Positions 1-6,256 of a DNA stretch of 7,007 nucleotides are shown here, one piece after another. Both the position numbers and the translations under genes were made by a program. The notes beneath the pieces were generated by a model. It saw nothing but the letters and a program-made list of their open reading frames with translations, did not search any database and was not told the origin of the DNA. Location: the NCBI GenBank assembly GCA_031274465.1, contig JAISQC010000070.1, positions 1 to 7,007 of the forward strand, given 5' to 3'. The number at the start of each line of letters is the position of its first letter. Positions within the stretch are counted from its first letter, which is position 1. The stretch comes from Synergistaceae bacterium (GTDB taxonomy: Bacteria; Synergistota; Synergistia; Synergistales; Synergistaceae).

Positions 1-8
1 GCCTCTGT

Positions 9-1559
9 TCAGCTCTTGTTTCTGAACGCCCTTATGCTCATTCCGATGGAGCGTTTGAACGCGCGGCTGAAATATTGCGGGTCGTTGTAGCCAACCTTTT
101 CCGATATCTCAGCCGCCGACATCGATGTCGCGGTGAGCAGGCGCGTGGCGTGTTTCATGCGAACGCTGGCGAGGTAGTTCCTGAACGTCTCGCCCATCTC
201 CCTGCTGAAAACTGCGCTGAAGTGCGTGGGGGAGACCCGGGCTTCGCGCGCCACCTTTTGCAGCGACAGTGCCGGGTCGGCGTAATTTTGGTCTATGAAC
301 TGCTTTGCCGCCAAAGCCAGACTGCGGTGGCGGTTTGCGAGATGGTCCCTCCTGTGCTGTATGACTCGCTCGCAAATTTCCCTGATGGAGGCCTCTAGCT
401 GTTCGGGAGTCCCTATAGCGAAGGCGTTTTCGCCGGGGTGCGACAGCTCCGGCAACACCTCCTCCGGGTCGGCGTCCATGTCGCGCAGTACCCTCGACGC
501 GGTCATCAGTATGTCGATGTAGGCGTAATGAAGGGAAGGGCCTTTCGCCGTGGCCTTCGTCACGGCGCTGGCGCACTCCCTGGCGTCGCTCAGGTTTCCG
601 CATTGCATCAATTCGAGAGCGCGCCCCAACTGCTCGGACAGCTCGGGGCCGGGGAGGGAGGTTTCGTTTCGCACGTTTCTTATGAGGCATGGGGAGGAGG
701 CCCGCGTGAAAAGCGCGTAATTGCAGGCTATCTCGGCCTCCCTGAAGGACCGCGCCGTCTCGTGCATCCGTTCGACGACTCCCCCGATCCCCGCGTAAAG
801 CTTGACTGGCTGGCAGGAAGTGGCGCTGACGCTCCCGCTCAGCGCGCTTGCGGCGGCACTCTCTGTTTCCGCAGCGTCATGGCCCTGAAAGATAATGACG
901 TACTCGTCGCCGGACCTCTTGAGGAAAACGGCCCGCGATTCGCTTGCCTTCCGCGAGAGGATGTCGCTGAACTCCGCTTCCCTGGCCGGGTCGAAATCCC
1001 TTGCCTCGGTCTTCAGCGCGCAGACCACATAGCATCTGTCGCCAAGCGGGATGCTGAGATCGGCCGCTTCTGAGAGCATCGCGGAAGGCGGCGCGGTCCC
1101 GTCGAGAAGCCTGTTGTAAAACGATGCCCGGCGCGATTCCGCCGTGTCCCCGCCCGCGCTCCCCGGCGATTCGCCGCGGATTTCCCGGCTCAGGTCGAAT
1201 GCCACCTTATTGACCGCCCTCATCAGCTCCGACGGTATTATCGGCTTCAGCAGGTATTCGGACACGCCGAGGCGGATCGCCTCCTGCGCGTACGCGAAAT
1301 CGTCGTATCCGCTCAAGATCATTATCTTCGTGCCGGGGAACTCGCTTCGCACGATGCGGGACAGTTCGAGGCCATCCACGAACGGCATCCTTATGTCCGT
1401 TATAACTATGTCCGGCTTCATTGCCCGTATGGCGCCGACCGCGACCTCTCCGTCCGGGGCGTCGCCGATGTACTCGAAGCCGGCCGCCTTCCAGTCGATG
1501 GTGTCGCGGATGCTCTCCCGTATCGGGGCCTCGTCTTCGACGAGAAATATCTTAAACAT
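9..1559 (-). CDS. Response regulator, REC plus AraC-type HTH (YesN-like)
   Basis: Cytoplasmic DNA-binding response regulator of 516 aa, expected to be phosphorylated by the kinase encoded just upstream. The N-terminal receiver domain (about residues 3-120) has the acidic pocket E8/D9, phospho-acceptor D55 in ITDIRMP, S83 in ILSGYDD and K105 in LLKP. Residues about 125-405 are a poorly conserved linker of the kind seen in YesN proteins, including a SFREAEIACNYALF stretch near 271. The C-terminus (about 411-516) is an AraC/XylS domain with two helix-turn-helices, near 431-456 (LSLQKVAREARVS) and 481-506 (SAAEISEKVGYNDPQYFSRA). The ATG overlaps the kinase stop by 8 bp and has AGGAG 3 nt upstream (1563-1567), so the pair is probably translationally coupled. 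Length and architecture match the YesN type. The target genes are not visible. The family is certain; the regulon is unknown. Confidence 0.95.
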   Translation of the reverse strand: MFKIFLVEDEAPIRESIRDTIDWKAAGFEYIGDAPDGEVAVGAIRAMKPDIVITDIRMPFVDGLELSRIVRSEFPGTKIMILSGYDDFAYAQEAIRLGVSEYLLKPIIPSELMRAVNKVAFDLSREIRGESPGSAGGDTAESRRASFYNRLLDGTAPPSAMLSEAADLSIPLGDRCYVVCALKTEARDFDPAREAEFSDILSRKASESRAVFLKRSGDEYVIIFQGHDAAETESAAASALSGSVSATSCQPVKLYAGIGGVVERMHETARSFREAEIACNYALFTRASSPCLIRNVRNETSLPGPELSEQLGRALELMQCGNLSDARECASAVTKATAKGPSLHYAYIDILMTASRVLRDMDADPEEVLPELSHPGENAFAIGTPEQLEASIREICERVIQHRRDHLANRHRSLALAAKQFIDQNYADPALSLQKVAREARVSPTHFSAVFSREMGETFRNYLASVRMKHATRLLTATSMSAAEISEKVGYNDPQYFSRAFKRSIGMSIRAFRNKS

Positions 1560-3357
1560 TTTCTCCTTCGCTCTCCATGGCTGGGAAAACCATTTTTACC
1601 GTAGTGCCCGATGGCGCGCTCTCTATCGATAGGTCGGACCGATCGCCGTAGAATAGCCGCATCCGCTCGCGGACGTTTCGGAGCGCGTAGCCGTGTTCCG
1701 CGTATGGGTCGTCTCCGAAGCCGCCCCGCATTTCCGATATGACCTCTTCCAGGCGTTCGGGAGACATCCCGCTGCCGTCATCCCGTATCGTGAAGGCGAT
1801 CATCCCGCCCGCCATCGAGCCGTTGACCCAAATTTTCCCCCCGCCCCGCTTCGTCTTGAGGCCGTGGTATATCGCGTTTTCGATCAGGGGCTGGAGCGTC
1901 AGTTTTATCATCCTGTATCTGGCGATCATCGGGTCGGCCGATATCTCGAAGTCCAGGATGCCAGCATATCTCATCCGCTGGATTATGAGGTAGTTTTTGG
2001 CGTGCTCGACCTCCTCGCCTATGGCCACTATCTCCCGCCCTCTGTTCAGCGTCAGCCTGAAAAACCTCGAAAGCGCCACCGCCATCGTCATGACTTCTTC
2101 GTGTTTCGACGCCTGCGACATCCATACTATGGAGTCGAGGGTATTATAGAGGAAATGTGGGTTTATCTGGGCTTGAAGGGCGCGGAATTCCGCTTTTTTG
2201 AGGTTTTCCTGCTCAAGGGACGAGGCAAGCATCAAATTTTTTATGCGCTCGATCATTATGTTGAAACTGTTGCCGAGGTCCGCTATCTCGTCCGAACGGC
2301 GGCTGTTGAAACGAACTTCCATGTCCCCTTGGGCTGCCAGGTGCATCTTGCCCTGAAGCTCCTTTATCGGCTTCGTGACGCGCTCGCTTACGAACGCGTA
2401 TAAGAGCATGGTGAATATTATGCCGCCGAGCACGCTCGCCGCAGTTATGTATTTTATGCGGTAAGCGCGCTCCATTATGACGTCCAGGCTCGCCTGTCCG
2501 ATTATCCGAAGGCCCGTCTCGCGGGACTCGAAATATACGAAAAAGAAATTCTCGCCGGAGAGGGGGTGCACGAACTGCCCGCGCGGCGCGCCCGAAGCCC
2601 GGCGCCATATCCCGCGCCATTCGGGGGAGGAAGTGAGGCCGGAATTGCCGAACATGAGGCCGGCATTAGCGTCGTAGACGCTGAAAGCTATATCCCCGGA
2701 GTCGCTCTGCTCGCGGCAGATCGCGTCGATGCGCGCAGGGTTTATCTCCACTATGGAGACGCCGATGACTTCCTGTCTTATCGAATAGGATATGGGCCGT
2801 CCGAGCCCAAGCGAAGATGACGTTTCGGTGAGGGCGCGCGCCTGCCATTCCGATTTATCCCAGTATCCCGATATGTCGCGTCGGTAGAACCTCAAAAGCG
2901 CGCCCTCACCCTTTCCGGAACGCAGCCCCTCCAGCGCCGGAATGTCCTTGAACGGGACTCGCAGGCGGAACACCCCCTCGCGCTCGCTTATCCCCAAGCC
3001 GTTCATGCCGACCAGGTAAATGTCCTTTATGTCGGGAGTCGAACGCCCCCTCCCGCGATACAGTTGCATGAGGGCGAGTATTTCCTTGGCGGACGAGTAG
3101 CTGTCGCCCTGTTCGGTCAGATATCTCTCTGAGGCCATGTAGGACCCTATCTCCAGAAACTGCCCGGCCGCCGATATGACCTGCTCCATCTCGCGCGCCA
3201 GGTTCATGATGGCATGGTCGGCCGCCATGACAGTGCTCTCCCATACGGCCTGATAATAGTAGCGATATGATATTATGCCGACCACCAGAAGAGGCAGGAG
3301 CATGAGAAAGAAAAATATGACCAGCAGGCGGTTTTTAAAGCTCAGACTATATTTCAA
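1552..3357 (-). CDS. Membrane sensor histidine kinase (YesM/LytS-type, HAMP)
   Basis: Membrane sensor kinase of 601 aa. TM1 lies at about residues 10-31 and TM2 at about 303-323. Between them is an extracytoplasmic sensing region of about 270 aa, a size typical of double-Cache sensors, although I cannot assign the fold by eye. A HAMP domain follows (about 324-376), then the His_kinase domain with H401 in QINPHFLYNTLD, N-box LQPLIENA (N494) and G1 box DDGSGM (526-531). The second glycine box reads HGYALRNVRERM, so the usual GxGL is GYAL (A558). The start is TTG at 3355-3357 behind a weak GGTGA. The next in-frame Met, residue 19, lies inside TM1 and would destroy the signal anchor, so TTG is preferred. 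The gene is 59 bp downstream of the dehydrogenase and overlaps the regulator start. It probably phosphorylates D55 of that regulator. The ligand is unknown. Confidence 0.95.
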   Translation of the reverse strand: MKYSLSFKNRLLVIFFFLMLLPLLVVGIISYRYYYQAVWESTVMAADHAIMNLAREMEQVISAAGQFLEIGSYMASERYLTEQGDSYSSAKEILALMQLYRGRGRSTPDIKDIYLVGMNGLGISEREGVFRLRVPFKDIPALEGLRSGKGEGALLRFYRRDISGYWDKSEWQARALTETSSSLGLGRPISYSIRQEVIGVSIVEINPARIDAICREQSDSGDIAFSVYDANAGLMFGNSGLTSSPEWRGIWRRASGAPRGQFVHPLSGENFFFVYFESRETGLRIIGQASLDVIMERAYRIKYITAASVLGGIIFTMLLYAFVSERVTKPIKELQGKMHLAAQGDMEVRFNSRRSDEIADLGNSFNIMIERIKNLMLASSLEQENLKKAEFRALQAQINPHFLYNTLDSIVWMSQASKHEEVMTMAVALSRFFRLTLNRGREIVAIGEEVEHAKNYLIIQRMRYAGILDFEISADPMIARYRMIKLTLQPLIENAIYHGLKTKRGGGKIWVNGSMAGGMIAFTIRDDGSGMSPERLEEVISEMRGGFGDDPYAEHGYALRNVRERMRLFYGDRSDLSIESAPSGTTVKMVFPAMESEGENV

Positions 3358-3379
3358 TTCACCAGCCGATGTTCGGGAA

Positions 3380-3404
3380 ATGGGGCGGGAAAGCCCCGCC
3401 CCAT
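3380..3404 (-). terminator. GC-rich hairpin between dehydrogenase and kinase genes
   Basis: A perfect 10-bp inverted repeat (3380-3389 with 3395-3404, 5-nt loop) lies just after the dehydrogenase stop codon. Nine of its pairs form the very strong TGGGGCGGG/CCCGCCCCA stem. On the minus strand only two further Ts follow the stem before CCC, so it is a poor classical terminator. It may be a partial terminator, attenuator or 3'-end stabiliser that sets kinase expression below dehydrogenase expression. A smaller dyad, ATGGG-TGCG-CCCAT style (3403-3416), abuts it and shares two bases of its arm. Confidence 0.55.
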
Positions 3405-3416
3405 GGGTGCGCCCAT

Positions 3417-4517
3417 TTATCCTATGGCGAGCTTGACGCGGCGCCCGAGAGCGTCAGCCGCGACCATCGCGTCGTAGAGGTCATCCCCGGTCACCGTGAA
3501 ATTGTGATTGTTCGTGAACGAGCCCTCGCCGACGACGCTGTTTGCGTATTCCCTCAGGCGGGATTCCGAAACCTTGTCGATGTTCAAGTCGGCGAAGGTA
3601 ACGGGCAGGCCGGCTTTGGCGAGGAATATCGCTGTTTCTTCCACTAGCTCGTCGCTCAGTGAATCGTCGAGGCATATCTGGGTCATCACGCCGAACGAGA
3701 CCTTCTCGCCGTGCAGATACTCGTGCGTCTCGTGCAGGGAGGGGAGCGAGTTGCCCATTGCGTGCGCGGTCGCAAGGCCGCCCGACTCCCAGCCGATGCC
3801 GGACAGGAGCGTCGTTGCCTCCACTACCTTTTCGACTGCGGGGGTGACGGCGTGCACTTTCACCGCCTCGATGGCCGACAGCCCATATTCCATGATGGTC
3901 TCGAAGCAGAGCTTCGTCATGGCCATAACCGTGAGGGTCGGGGCGCCGCCGGAGCACGTGATGGCGCGCGAGGCGAAAGAAGCCTCCGCCTCGAACCATG
4001 TGGACATGGCGTCGCCGATGCCGGCTACGAAGAGGCGCAGCGGGGCTTTGGCGATTATTTCAGTGTCCACGATTATGTAGTCGGGGTTGCACGGCCAGAG
4101 GTCGAAGCCGACGCATACGTGCTCGTCGTCGTACCACACCGTGCATGCGCTCGTCGGCGAATCGTTCGACGCCACGGTCGGGACGATGATGTGCGGCAGG
4201 TTCTCGTAGATCGCGGACGCCTTCGCCGTATCGAGCGCCTTGCCCCCTCCTACGCCGATCACCATGTCTGCGCCTTTCGCGATGTCGGCTATGCGGCGGG
4301 CCTCGGCTTTGGTGCATTCCCCGTTGAAGTGGACGTCTATGCACTCGACTCCGGCGGCGGCAAGCGATTTTTTAGCCGATTCCCCAACGGCGGCCTTGGT
4401 TTTTGCGCCCCACATGACGACGGCCTTCTTGCCCAGCATGGCGGCGTAGGTCCCGATCTCGGAGATGACCCCCCGGCCCTGGATGTACTTGCGCGGCAGT
4501 AAAATGGCTTTTTTCAT
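3417..4517 (-). CDS. gldA: Glycerol dehydrogenase-family NAD-dependent alcohol dehydrogenase
   Basis: Cytoplasmic metal-dependent dehydrogenase of the Fe-ADH superfamily, GldA clade, 366 aa (the usual length). The family oxidises glycerol to dihydroxyacetone with NAD+, or reduces related hydroxycarbonyls in reverse. Visible marks are the dinucleotide-binding GVGGGKALDTAKA (88-100), the GlyDH-type segment PTVASNDSPTSA (113-124) with D119, and a complete metal triad: D169 (GIGDAMSTW), H252 (ATAHAMGN) and H269 (EYLHGEKVSFG). ATG at 4515-4517 has a strong GGGAGGG Shine-Dalgarno 8 nt upstream (4526-4532). It is the first gene of a minus-strand block with the kinase and regulator. Family and metal site are clear. 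The true substrate (glycerol, 1,2-propanediol, or another hydroxycarbonyl) is not, and no dihydroxyacetone kinase or glycerol uptake gene is visible here. Confidence 0.9.
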   Translation of the reverse strand: MKKAILLPRKYIQGRGVISEIGTYAAMLGKKAVVMWGAKTKAAVGESAKKSLAAAGVECIDVHFNGECTKAEARRIADIAKGADMVIGVGGGKALDTAKASAIYENLPHIIVPTVASNDSPTSACTVWYDDEHVCVGFDLWPCNPDYIIVDTEIIAKAPLRLFVAGIGDAMSTWFEAEASFASRAITCSGGAPTLTVMAMTKLCFETIMEYGLSAIEAVKVHAVTPAVEKVVEATTLLSGIGWESGGLATAHAMGNSLPSLHETHEYLHGEKVSFGVMTQICLDDSLSDELVEETAIFLAKAGLPVTFADLNIDKVSESRLREYANSVVGEGSFTNNHNFTVTGDDLYDAMVAADALGRRVKLAIG

Positions 4518-4647
4518 CTGTAATTCCCTCCCATAGGTTTTTTAGTAACAGTTTCGCTTGTAAAGAGAGTTGTTCAGCGACTCCTCAGGAAGACTCGCGA
4601 AACGACGCTTCCGCTTCAAGCGCGAACATCCGCAATACCCGCGTGGA

Positions 4648-4675
4648 CTTACATGGCGCGCCCCCCTTCTGTCAA
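4648..4675 (-). promoter_or_regulatory. Candidate sigma-70 promoter for the gldA block
   Basis: On the minus strand a perfect -35 TTGACA (4670-4675) is followed after 16 bp by TGTAAG (4648-4653), a 4/6 match to the -10 consensus. The spacer is very G-rich. This would leave a leader of about 130 nt before the gldA ATG. The weak -10 fits an activated promoter, but no data support this beyond the hexamers. Confidence 0.4.
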
Positions 4676-4722
4676 TGCGTTATGTGTATTTGGATCCGAT
4701 TTTTGAAGACACCGATGGTATG

Positions 4723-4737
4723 ATGATAAATTATCAT
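4723..4737. promoter_or_regulatory. Perfect 15-bp AT-rich palindrome, possible operator
   Basis: ATGATAA-A-TTATCAT is a perfect 7-1-7 dyad, centred about 60 bp upstream of the candidate gldA -35 and about 85 bp upstream of the candidate M48 -35. Its GATAA/TTATC halves recall Fur-family sites, but the half-site spacing is shorter than the Fur 7-1-7 consensus TGATAATNATTATCA, so it is not assigned to Fur. It could bind the local AraC-type regulator or another dimeric factor. Confidence 0.45.
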
Positions 4738-4807
4738 TCTTTGGGCGCGCTGTCAACGAAACCAGCGGCTGAAAGACCAACCCTCCCGCAGCAAGTTTTT
4801 CATCATT

Positions 4808-4831
4808 TGCTCAAAACATCTGTTTTCAGCA
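4808..4831. repeat. Imperfect inverted repeat overlapping the M48 promoter -35
   Basis: TGCTCAAAAC (4808-4817) and GTTTTCAGCA (4822-4831) pair at 9 of 10 positions around a 4-nt loop. The right arm covers the candidate -35 of the peptidase promoter. It could be an operator dyad. The T-run expected of a terminator is missing. Confidence 0.4.
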
Positions 4832-4851
4832 CCCCTTCTTGATTGTATTAT
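4823..4851 (+). promoter_or_regulatory. Candidate promoter for the M48 peptidase gene
   Basis: TTTTCA (4823-4828, 4/6) and TATTAT (4846-4851, 5/6) are separated by an ideal 17 bp. The predicted transcript start near 4858 gives a leader of about 36 nt before the ATG at 4894. This is the best sigma-70-like pair that I see upstream of the gene. Confidence 0.5.
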
Positions 4852-4893
4852 TAGCGGCAAGAGAAATTTAGAAATTGAAAGGGTGTGGGTGAC

Positions 4894-5535
4894 ATGAGAA
4901 AAACGATGTGCGCGTTCGTGTTCGCGGCGCTTCTTGCGTGCGCCATGCCGGGAGTCTCGCGGGCCGCCATTGGAGAGGAGGATGTGCGGAGCGCATGGGA
5001 CGAGGTGTCGAGGATAGCGGAGATCGAACCGTTGCCCTTGCTGATAAAGAACGACAGCACTCCCAACGCTTGGGTGACCTCCGGCAAGTCGGTGACGGTC
5101 ACGACTGGGCTCATGGAGCTGCTGGGGCGGTACGAGGAGATATTCGGCGTATTGTCGCACGAGGCGGGGCACGTAAAACTCAAGCATTACCAATCGGCCG
5201 TGACGTCGACGATAGGCGTCGGGATCGCGTCGCTCCTGCTGGGGAAGGTCATAGGTGGGGGAGTCGTGGGGGAAATTGTGGTGGAGGCGGGCTCCAACCT
5301 CGCGACCGCCGGGTTGAGCAGGGAAAAAGAGGTGGAGGCGGATGACTTCGCCGTCGATATCGCGTTCAAGGGCGGCGCGGACCCGACAGGGATATACACG
5401 GCGCTCGAACGGCTCGCCCTTTACAAAGGCAAGCTGTCCCCGTCCGGCTTCAACTCCCACCCTCCCGATGACAGAAGGCTGCTGCACGTCAAAAATAGGA
5501 TCCTCGAGACGGACCCCGACGTGGAGTTCCCCTGA
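4894..5535 (+). CDS. Exported M48-family zinc metallopeptidase (LoiP/BepA-like)
   Basis: Compact M48 peptidase of 213 aa, presumably cleaving misfolded or envelope proteins outside the cytoplasmic membrane. Zinc motif: H89-E90-A-G-H93 in LSHEAGHVKLKH. The third ligand is probably E146 in SREKEVEAD, followed by conserved D150, matching the Ste24/M48 ExxAD pattern. A late SHPPDDRR motif (C-terminal quarter) is also typical. The N-terminus is a signal peptide (MRK, then a hydrophobic core at residues 7-18), with cleavage likely after VSRA (24). LLAC at 13-16 is a possible but atypical lipobox. A glycine-rich hydrophobic stretch (about 106-139) between the zinc motifs could touch the membrane. 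I prefer ATG 4894 over GTG 4885. It gives a clean n-region and has AAAGGG (4878-4883) 10 nt upstream, whereas the GTG sits right against that site. No partner gene identifies a substrate. Confidence 0.9.
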   Translation: MRKTMCAFVFAALLACAMPGVSRAAIGEEDVRSAWDEVSRIAEIEPLPLLIKNDSTPNAWVTSGKSVTVTTGLMELLGRYEEIFGVLSHEAGHVKLKHYQSAVTSTIGVGIASLLLGKVIGGGVVGEIVVEAGSNLATAGLSREKEVEADDFAVDIAFKGGADPTGIYTALERLALYKGKLSPSGFNSHPPDDRRLLHVKNRILETDPDVEFP

Positions 5536-5570
5536 CCGCCAAATAAGTAGCATTCTAAAGAATTTGACGC

Positions 5571-5599
5571 TTGACAAGATTTCCCTCTTGTTGTAAATT
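5571..5599 (+). promoter_or_regulatory. Rubrerythrin promoter
   Basis: Perfect -35 TTGACA (5571-5576), 17-bp spacer, -10 TAAATT (5594-5599, 4/6), with a TG just upstream of the -10. The transcript should start near 5605-5607, giving a leader of about 55 nt. It lies in the 125-bp gap after the peptidase gene, so rubrerythrin is its own transcription unit. Confidence 0.75.
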
Positions 5600-5612
5600 A
5601 AAATCATTATAA
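5598..5612. promoter_or_regulatory. PerR-like operator over the rubrerythrin start site
   Basis: TTAAAATCATTATAA matches the Bacillus PerR box TTATAATNATTATAA at 13 of the 14 defined positions; only position 4 differs. It overlaps the end of the -10 and the predicted transcription start, where a repressor would block RNA polymerase. Rubrerythrins are known PerR targets in clostridia. This predicts derepression by peroxide or air. The regulator gene is not in the window. Confidence 0.65.
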
Positions 5613-5639
5613 ATACGTGATTGGGATGTCACGTATTTA
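5610..5639 (+). promoter_or_regulatory. 11-bp perfect dyad in the rubrerythrin leader
   Basis: TAAATACGTGA (5610-5620) and TCACGTATTTA (5629-5639) are perfect inverted repeats around an 8-nt centre. The dyad lies almost entirely downstream of the predicted start and ends 7 nt before the Shine-Dalgarno sequence. As RNA it would form a 5'-proximal hairpin that could stabilise the message. As DNA it could be a second operator. It shares three bases with the PerR-like box. Confidence 0.65.
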
Positions 5640-5660
5640 AAAACAAGGGAGGAAATTTTA

Positions 5661-6149
5661 ATGAGCACGCAGGAGAATTTGTTGGCTGCGTTCGCCGGCG
5701 AGTCGCAGGCGAACAGGAAGTACACGGCTTTTGCCGCCGTCGCGGAAAAAGAGGGGCACAAGGACGCCGCAAGGCTGTTCTTGGCTGCGGCGGAGGCGGA
5801 AAACATCCATGCGATATCCGAGCTGAGGCTGGCTGGCAAGCTGGGCGACACGAAGGCGAACCTGAACGCCGCGATAGAGGGCGAGACCTACGAGTTCACC
5901 ACGATGTACCCGGAGTTCGAGGATGCCGCCAAAAAAGAGGGTAAGGACGCGCCGGTCAGGGCCTTCCAGTTCGCGAAAGACGCCGAGAAGATTCACGCCG
6001 CGCTCTACAAGGAAGCCTCTGCCAGCTTGGGAAAGGACACCGGCGAGGCGTACTACCTCTGCCCGACCTGCGGTTTCATCCAGAAGGGCTCCGCGCCCGA
6101 CACCTGCCCGATCTGCAAGGCCAAAGGCGCCGCGTTCAAGAAATATTAA
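5661..6149 (+). CDS. rbr: Rubrerythrin (diiron peroxidase with C-terminal rubredoxin domain)
   Basis: Cytoplasmic NADH-linked peroxidase of anaerobes, reducing H2O2 to water with electrons passed through rubredoxin-type iron. Residues 1-125 form the ferritin-like four-helix domain, with the diiron ligands in place: E14 (GES), E47 and H50 (EAENIH), E75 and E78 (GETYEFTTMYPEF), E109 and H112 (DAEKIH). Residues 130-162 are the rubredoxin-like domain with C134-P-T-C137 and C149-P-I-C152. At 162 aa it is a compact rubrerythrin, somewhat shorter than the Desulfovibrio type. ATG 5661 follows a strong GGGAGG (5647-5652) by 8 nt. It has its own promoter with a PerR-like operator and a strong terminator, so it is monocistronic and probably peroxide-inducible. 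All key residues are intact. Confidence 0.97.
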   Translation: MSTQENLLAAFAGESQANRKYTAFAAVAEKEGHKDAARLFLAAAEAENIHAISELRLAGKLGDTKANLNAAIEGETYEFTTMYPEFEDAAKKEGKDAPVRAFQFAKDAEKIHAALYKEASASLGKDTGEAYYLCPTCGFIQKGSAPDTCPICKAKGAAFKKY

Positions 6150-6207
6150 GGAACATTTGGACATAGCCTCATAGACGCTAATACAATCAAAAAAGACGCG
6201 CTGAACT

Positions 6208-6242
6208 ATTTTGCCTCCCCCATTTGGGGAGGCAAAATTTTT
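6208..6242 (+). terminator. Intrinsic terminator of rubrerythrin
   Basis: A perfect 13-bp stem (6208-6220 with 6226-6238), with core GCCTCCCC/GGGGAGGC and a 5-nt loop, runs directly into five Ts (6238-6242). It lies about 60 nt after the rubrerythrin stop. The reverse strand has no T-run after the stem, so it acts rightward only. Confidence 0.92.
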
Positions 6243-6256
6243 GGCCCCCTCAGGCA

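Larger units (their letters stand above)
4518..4893. other. Divergent intergenic control region
   Basis: 376 bp separate gldA (leftward) from the M48 peptidase gene (rightward). I see no credible gene in it. It contains a candidate minus-strand promoter (4648-4675), a 15-bp perfect palindrome (4723-4737), an imperfect inverted repeat (4808-4831) and a candidate plus-strand promoter (4823-4851). Bases about 4541-4640 would be the untranslated leader of the gldA transcript, roughly 130 nt. I found no riboswitch fold that I recognise in it. Confidence 0.7.

Noticed and set aside
3711..4502. Plus-strand open frame (263 codons) opposite gldA
   Set aside because: Shadow frame of a high-GC gene; low-complexity Arg/Gly/Asp composition and no family features.
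4570..4842. Possible 90-codon plus-strand gene in the divergent spacer
   Set aside because: No ribosome site, no recognisable family, and it covers the candidate promoters and the palindrome.
4885..4893. GTG start giving three extra residues on the M48 peptidase
   Set aside because: The AAAGGG ribosome site would abut the GTG; ATG 4894 has usable spacing and gives a standard MRK signal-peptide start.
4753..5607. Long minus-strand open frame (284 codons) across the M48 gene and its flanks
   Set aside because: Antisense shadow of a clear M48 gene; the product is rich in Arg/His/Pro with no recognisable domain, and it crosses the rubrerythrin promoter.
5616..5633. CRP/FNR-type site in the rubrerythrin leader
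   Set aside because: The GTGA and TCAC halves are separated by 8 bases, whereas CRP-type sites have 6 between TGTGA and TCACA and FNR has 4 between TTGAT and ATCAA.
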